Assembly (NCBI GenBank): GCA_963820035.1
Contig: CAWFYK010000002.1
Span: 868,001-932,000 of the forward strand
Length of the DNA stretch: 64,000 nt
From: JAWWPG01 sp963820035
GTDB taxonomy: Bacteria; Actinomycetota; Actinomycetes; Propionibacteriales; Nocardioidaceae
Direction: 5' to 3'
The translations under genes were made by a program, and so were the position numbers. The notes beneath the pieces were generated by a model, which saw nothing but the letters and a program-made list of their open reading frames with translations, was not told the DNA's origin and did not search any database. Shown here piece after piece: positions 61,556 to 64,000 of this stretch. Numbering within the stretch: position 1 is the stretch's first letter; each line of letters opens with the position of its first letter.

Positions 61556-62500
61556 TCAGTGGCCACCTGGCATGGTGCTCAGCGGCGTCGCTCCGCCGGG
61601 GGCGCTCGGCGGACCAGCATGCGGAAGCTGGCCCGAGTAGGCCTTGACGTCGGAGAGGAAGGTCGTGCCGAAAGCCAGCGATGGCAGCGTCTTGCCGTCA
61701 CGGGTCACCCGGATGCTCGGGCAGGCGGGGATATCGGCCTTCCAGGTGTGACCCTCGGCGGTGAACGTCACCGTGACGTCGCCGTATCGGGTGGGGATCA
61801 TCGGGCAGGGCACATCACCGAGCGTGTCGACCTTCAGCGCGTTGAACTCGCGGGCCAGCCGCACCGCCGCCGTACCGGTCAGCACCTTCTCGGCCGGGGT
61901 CCCGCCCGGTGCGAGACTCCACGCCACGACCGCCTTGGTCACGTCCAGCGGCACCACCTCTGCGGCCGGTCGCGGCGGCTGGGCCAGCGCGAGCGCGTAG
62001 GCGCCGATGGCCGAGGACGACGGTCCGGTCGCGGCGACGACGAGGAAGAGGTCGCCGACCGCGATGCCGGTGGGCGGCTGCTGGGCGCGGAAGGCCAGGA
62101 AGTGCGACATCACCGCCGGCGATCCGCCGGACGACCCGGTCGATCCCGACCCGTCGCTGTCGAGCGCCGGGGCATGCTGCCGCAGCCAGCCGAGCACCGA
62201 GGACGCGGACTGGTCGACCGTCCAGAACTTCGTCGAGACTGTCGGGGTGCCCGAGAGGCCGGGCGAGACAGGAAGCCGATCAAGAGCCTTGCTCGGCGCA
62301 TGCACCGATGCCGTGGCGCCGGCCGGGACCTCGACGTGGGTCAGCAACGACGCCGCGTAGGACTCGGCCGAGACGCGAGACTGCCCGCCGGTGTTCGAGG
62401 AGCTCGGACTCCCCGGGGCTGTCGAGGGCGTCGCGGTGCCACAGGCGGCGACGGCGAGCGGGATCGCGACCAGGGTGGTGGCCAGTCGAGAATGTCTCAT
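61556..62500 (-). CDS. secreted lipoprotein of unknown function
   Basis: A 314-residue lipoprotein. The signal peptide (MRHSRLATTLVAIPLAVAAC) ends in a lipobox. A Ser/Gly/Pro linker follows, then a beta-rich domain with two similar halves and a Cys pair in DVPCPMIP and IPACPSIRV that could form a disulfide. No enzyme motif is seen. It converges on gtrA with a 23-base gap and is transcribed after the cyclase gene with a 22-base gap, so an operon with the PH-domain and cyclase genes is possible. Low-complexity Gly/Pro end. Confidence 0.75.
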   Translation of the reverse strand: MRHSRLATTLVAIPLAVAACGTATPSTAPGSPSSSNTGGQSRVSAESYAASLLTHVEVPAGATASVHAPSKALDRLPVSPGLSGTPTVSTKFWTVDQSASSVLGWLRQHAPALDSDGSGSTGSSGGSPAVMSHFLAFRAQQPPTGIAVGDLFLVVAATGPSSSAIGAYALALAQPPRPAAEVVPLDVTKAVVAWSLAPGGTPAEKVLTGTAAVRLAREFNALKVDTLGDVPCPMIPTRYGDVTVTFTAEGHTWKADIPACPSIRVTRDGKTLPSLAFGTTFLSDVKAYSGQLPHAGPPSAPGGATPLSTMPGGH

Positions 62501-62522
62501 GCGTCCTTGGACGGAATCCCGG

Positions 62523-63551
62523 TCACCTGGGTTCCCCCACCCGTTTGATGGCCACCGGGAGGACCATCCCGAAACCGCGCAATGCTCGCTCGCTCAGCGG
62601 GCGCTGGGAGTAGCCCTCGACGTCGTGGAGCGCCTCCGCCGTGGCCGTGTCACAGATGACCCGGTTGCGCCGGGCCACGCCCGTGAGCCGGCTCGCGAGG
62701 TTGACGCGGGATCCGAAGACATCGCCGAGTCGCATGACGATGGGACCGGTCGCCAGCCCGACATGGACGTCGGGAAGGGTCGGATCGCCGCCGATCTGCT
62801 CGACGATGTCCGACGCGATGTCGACGCCGATGCGCGGGCCGGCCGCGATGAACAGCACCGAGTCTCCGAGGGTCTTGATGACGCGTCCACCGCGTGCCGT
62901 CACCAGGTCCGAGCAGACCGACTCGAAGCCCTCGACCACGTCGGCCAAGCGATGCTGGTCGACGTCGGTGGACAGTCGCGTGAAGCTGACCAGGTCGGCG
63001 AACCCGACGGTGGCCGTCTGGGTGTGCAGGTTGCTGTCGCTCGCACCCAGCGCCTCGACCCGGCCGACGGCTGCGGCCAGGTGCCGCCGCCAGGCGTAGG
63101 TCATCAGCCGCTCGAACGACGGCTCGATGGCGCGCACGAACTCCAGACCGGTCGTCAGCCGCGAGCCGGTGCCCTGCCCGGCGCGCTCGAGTGTCTCCAC
63201 TCGCTCCGTCAGCGTCGAGACCTGCCAGTCGGCGAGCCGGGCCATCGTGTTGCCGACGGCCCGGGTGAGCCGCACGGCCGTGTCGAAGTCGAGCGTCCCG
63301 CCGGCCACCAGGTCCTTCAGCATGGCCATCGCGTCGACGTCGGCCTGGGTGAAGGCGGCGGTCTCCCCCGCATCGGCGAACCCGAGGGCGCGCCACAGCC
63401 GGCGTGCCTCGTCCGCGGAGGTCCGGCCGGAGTCCATCAGCTCGGCCGAGGTCAGGCTCGGCGACTCCCCCAGGATCTCCCGCTCGAGGTCGTCCCGGGT
63501 CGGAAGCGGCAGCGGCTCGGGCGCGTCGCCTCCCCCTTCGACCGGGCTCAC
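62523..63551 (-). CDS. class III adenylate/guanylate cyclase-domain protein
   Basis: A 342-residue protein. The N-terminal 160 residues are helical (LTERVETLERA is coiled-coil-like) and contain DADDARRLWRALGFADAG-like features of a Rv-type regulator domain. The C-terminal class III cyclase domain (about residues 175-335) has VGFADLVSFTRLS (metal Asp), VIKTLGDSVLFIAAG (substrate Lys and second metal Asp) and SRVNLASRL (Asn and Arg of transition-state binding), so it looks catalytically complete. GTG 63551 overlaps the PH-domain gene stop (GTGA). Substrate choice cannot be read safely. Confidence 0.88.
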   Translation of the reverse strand: MSPVEGGGDAPEPLPLPTRDDLEREILGESPSLTSAELMDSGRTSADEARRLWRALGFADAGETAAFTQADVDAMAMLKDLVAGGTLDFDTAVRLTRAVGNTMARLADWQVSTLTERVETLERAGQGTGSRLTTGLEFVRAIEPSFERLMTYAWRRHLAAAVGRVEALGASDSNLHTQTATVGFADLVSFTRLSTDVDQHRLADVVEGFESVCSDLVTARGGRVIKTLGDSVLFIAAGPRIGVDIASDIVEQIGGDPTLPDVHVGLATGPIVMRLGDVFGSRVNLASRLTGVARRNRVICDTATAEALHDVEGYSQRPLSERALRGFGMVLPVAIKRVGEPR

Positions 63552-64000
63552 GTGGTCGGCGGCAACGCCGACCTCGGGGTGCCGTCCTCGTCGGAGCCGT
63601 TGTGCGTCCCGAAGATGAGGTTGGTGATCGTCACCTGCAACAGCTCGACGTCGGGCACGTCGTGCAGCACGGAGTTGCCTTCCTCACTGGCATCGGAGAT
63701 CACCAGCGTGCCGCATCCCACCAGCCGGTCGACGAGCCCGCGCTCGTAGCTCACCTGGTTGATGCGTTGGAGCGGGATGTCGCGGCCCCGCCGGACGAGG
63801 ATGCCCGAGCGGTTGATGAGTCGCCGGTTCGTGACGGTGTAGGAGGCAGAGAACCACTCGACGAACCGACGTAGGGAGTAGGCGATGAGGATCGCTGCCG
63901 CGACCACGAGCACGACGCCCAGCAGGATCGGGTGGGCCGAACCCGACGGCAGCACGGCGATCAGGAAGCCCGCCGCGGCGCAGGTGAGGATCAGCACGAG
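63548..64000 (-). CDS. PH-domain (bPH_2) membrane protein, 5' end outside the window
   Basis: The visible 149 residues begin inside a hydrophobic segment (LILTCAAAGFLIAVLP) and continue into a second helix (ILLGVVLVVAAAILIAYSL), then a bacterial PH domain: ASYTVTNRRLINRSGILVRR, IPLQRINQVSYERGLVDRL, then GTLVISDASEEG. The frame runs off the window end, so the true start lies beyond 64000. The gene is coupled to the cyclase gene by GTGA. In M. tuberculosis a similar membrane protein lies before birA; that neighbour would be just outside the window. Confidence 0.85.
   Translation of the reverse strand, partial: LVLILTCAAAGFLIAVLPSGSAHPILLGVVLVVAAAILIAYSLRRFVEWFSASYTVTNRRLINRSGILVRRGRDIPLQRINQVSYERGLVDRLVGCGTLVISDASEEGNSVLHDVPDVELLQVTITNLIFGTHNGSDEDGTPRSALPPTT

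Overview
This is a high-GC, densely coded actinobacterial chromosome segment. The gene families point to a nocardioform or Nocardioidaceae-like organism (my inference; there is no 16S in the window): MtrAB-LpqB, a WhiB2-type regulator, DUF3499, F420 genes, LCP ligases, TIGR03089 and a DUF222/HNH gene. From memory, the order secA1-hpf-comF-lpqB-mtrB-mtrA-ahcY-(SIS)-manB-DUF3499-metallopeptidase-whiB2-fbiA-fbiB-manC-TIGR03089-LCP-purE-purK-gtrA parallels Mycobacterium tuberculosis Rv3240c to about Rv3278c. The window therefore looks like a conserved core block with lineage-specific inserts. I found no tRNA, rRNA, CRISPR array, prophage or intact insertion sequence.

Layout. 1-8.4 kb: housekeeping and accessory genes (DUF2505, pruA, Ku, a WS/DGAT-like acyltransferase, a NiCoT nickel/cobalt transporter with a Nur-like box, and a cupredoxin-like lipoprotein with a polytopic membrane protein). 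8.4-13 kb: a CpaE/CpaB-like pair, a small HTH protein, and a LysM/Rv3235 pair behind an unusual AT-rich promoter. 13-30 kb: secA, an AlkX-like glycosylase coupled to an orphan NarL-type regulator, hpf behind a strongly structured leader, comF, lpqB-mtrB-mtrA, ahcY, a CDF transporter and the SIS/Trm112/manB mannose block. 30-35 kb: DUF3499, DUF5719, a giant glycosyltransferase/membrane fusion and whiB2. 35-41 kb: a redox operon (exported small protein, ApbE, ferric-reductase-like membrane protein, NuoF-like protein, 3Fe-4S ferredoxin) divergent from an OmpR-type two-component system. 43-46 kb: cofD, cofE and a CDP-alcohol phosphatidyltransferase. 47.5-57.7 kb: manC, TIGR03089, a six-gene cell-wall glycan operon (LCP, two GT2, Glf, Wzm-like and Wzt-like), an XRE/membrane pair behind a 38-bp dyad, and a second LCP. 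58-64 kb: a sulfotransferase-like gene, purE, purK, gtrA, a lipoprotein, a class III cyclase and a truncated PH-domain gene at the window edge.

Working together. Mannose-1-phosphate and GDP-mannose supply (manB, SIS, manC), UDP-galactofuranose supply (glf), glycosyl transfer, ABC export and LCP attachment form a cell-envelope programme. It sits beside the envelope-stress regulators MtrAB-LpqB and the secretion ATPase SecA. Translational coupling is common: many junctions are ATGA or GTGA overlaps. Several genes (DUF3499, TIGR03089, both LCPs, purK) carry a TANNNT-like -10 six to eight bases before the start codon, which suggests leaderless transcripts.

Most unusual signals: the hairpin-rich leader of hpf, the 38-bp four-heptamer dyad before the XRE gene, two arrays of 22-bp tandem mini-hairpins, a 52-nt near-perfect palindrome, a 10-bp-phased GTAAAC array, and a flavin-transferase redox operon with no visible flavinylation substrate.
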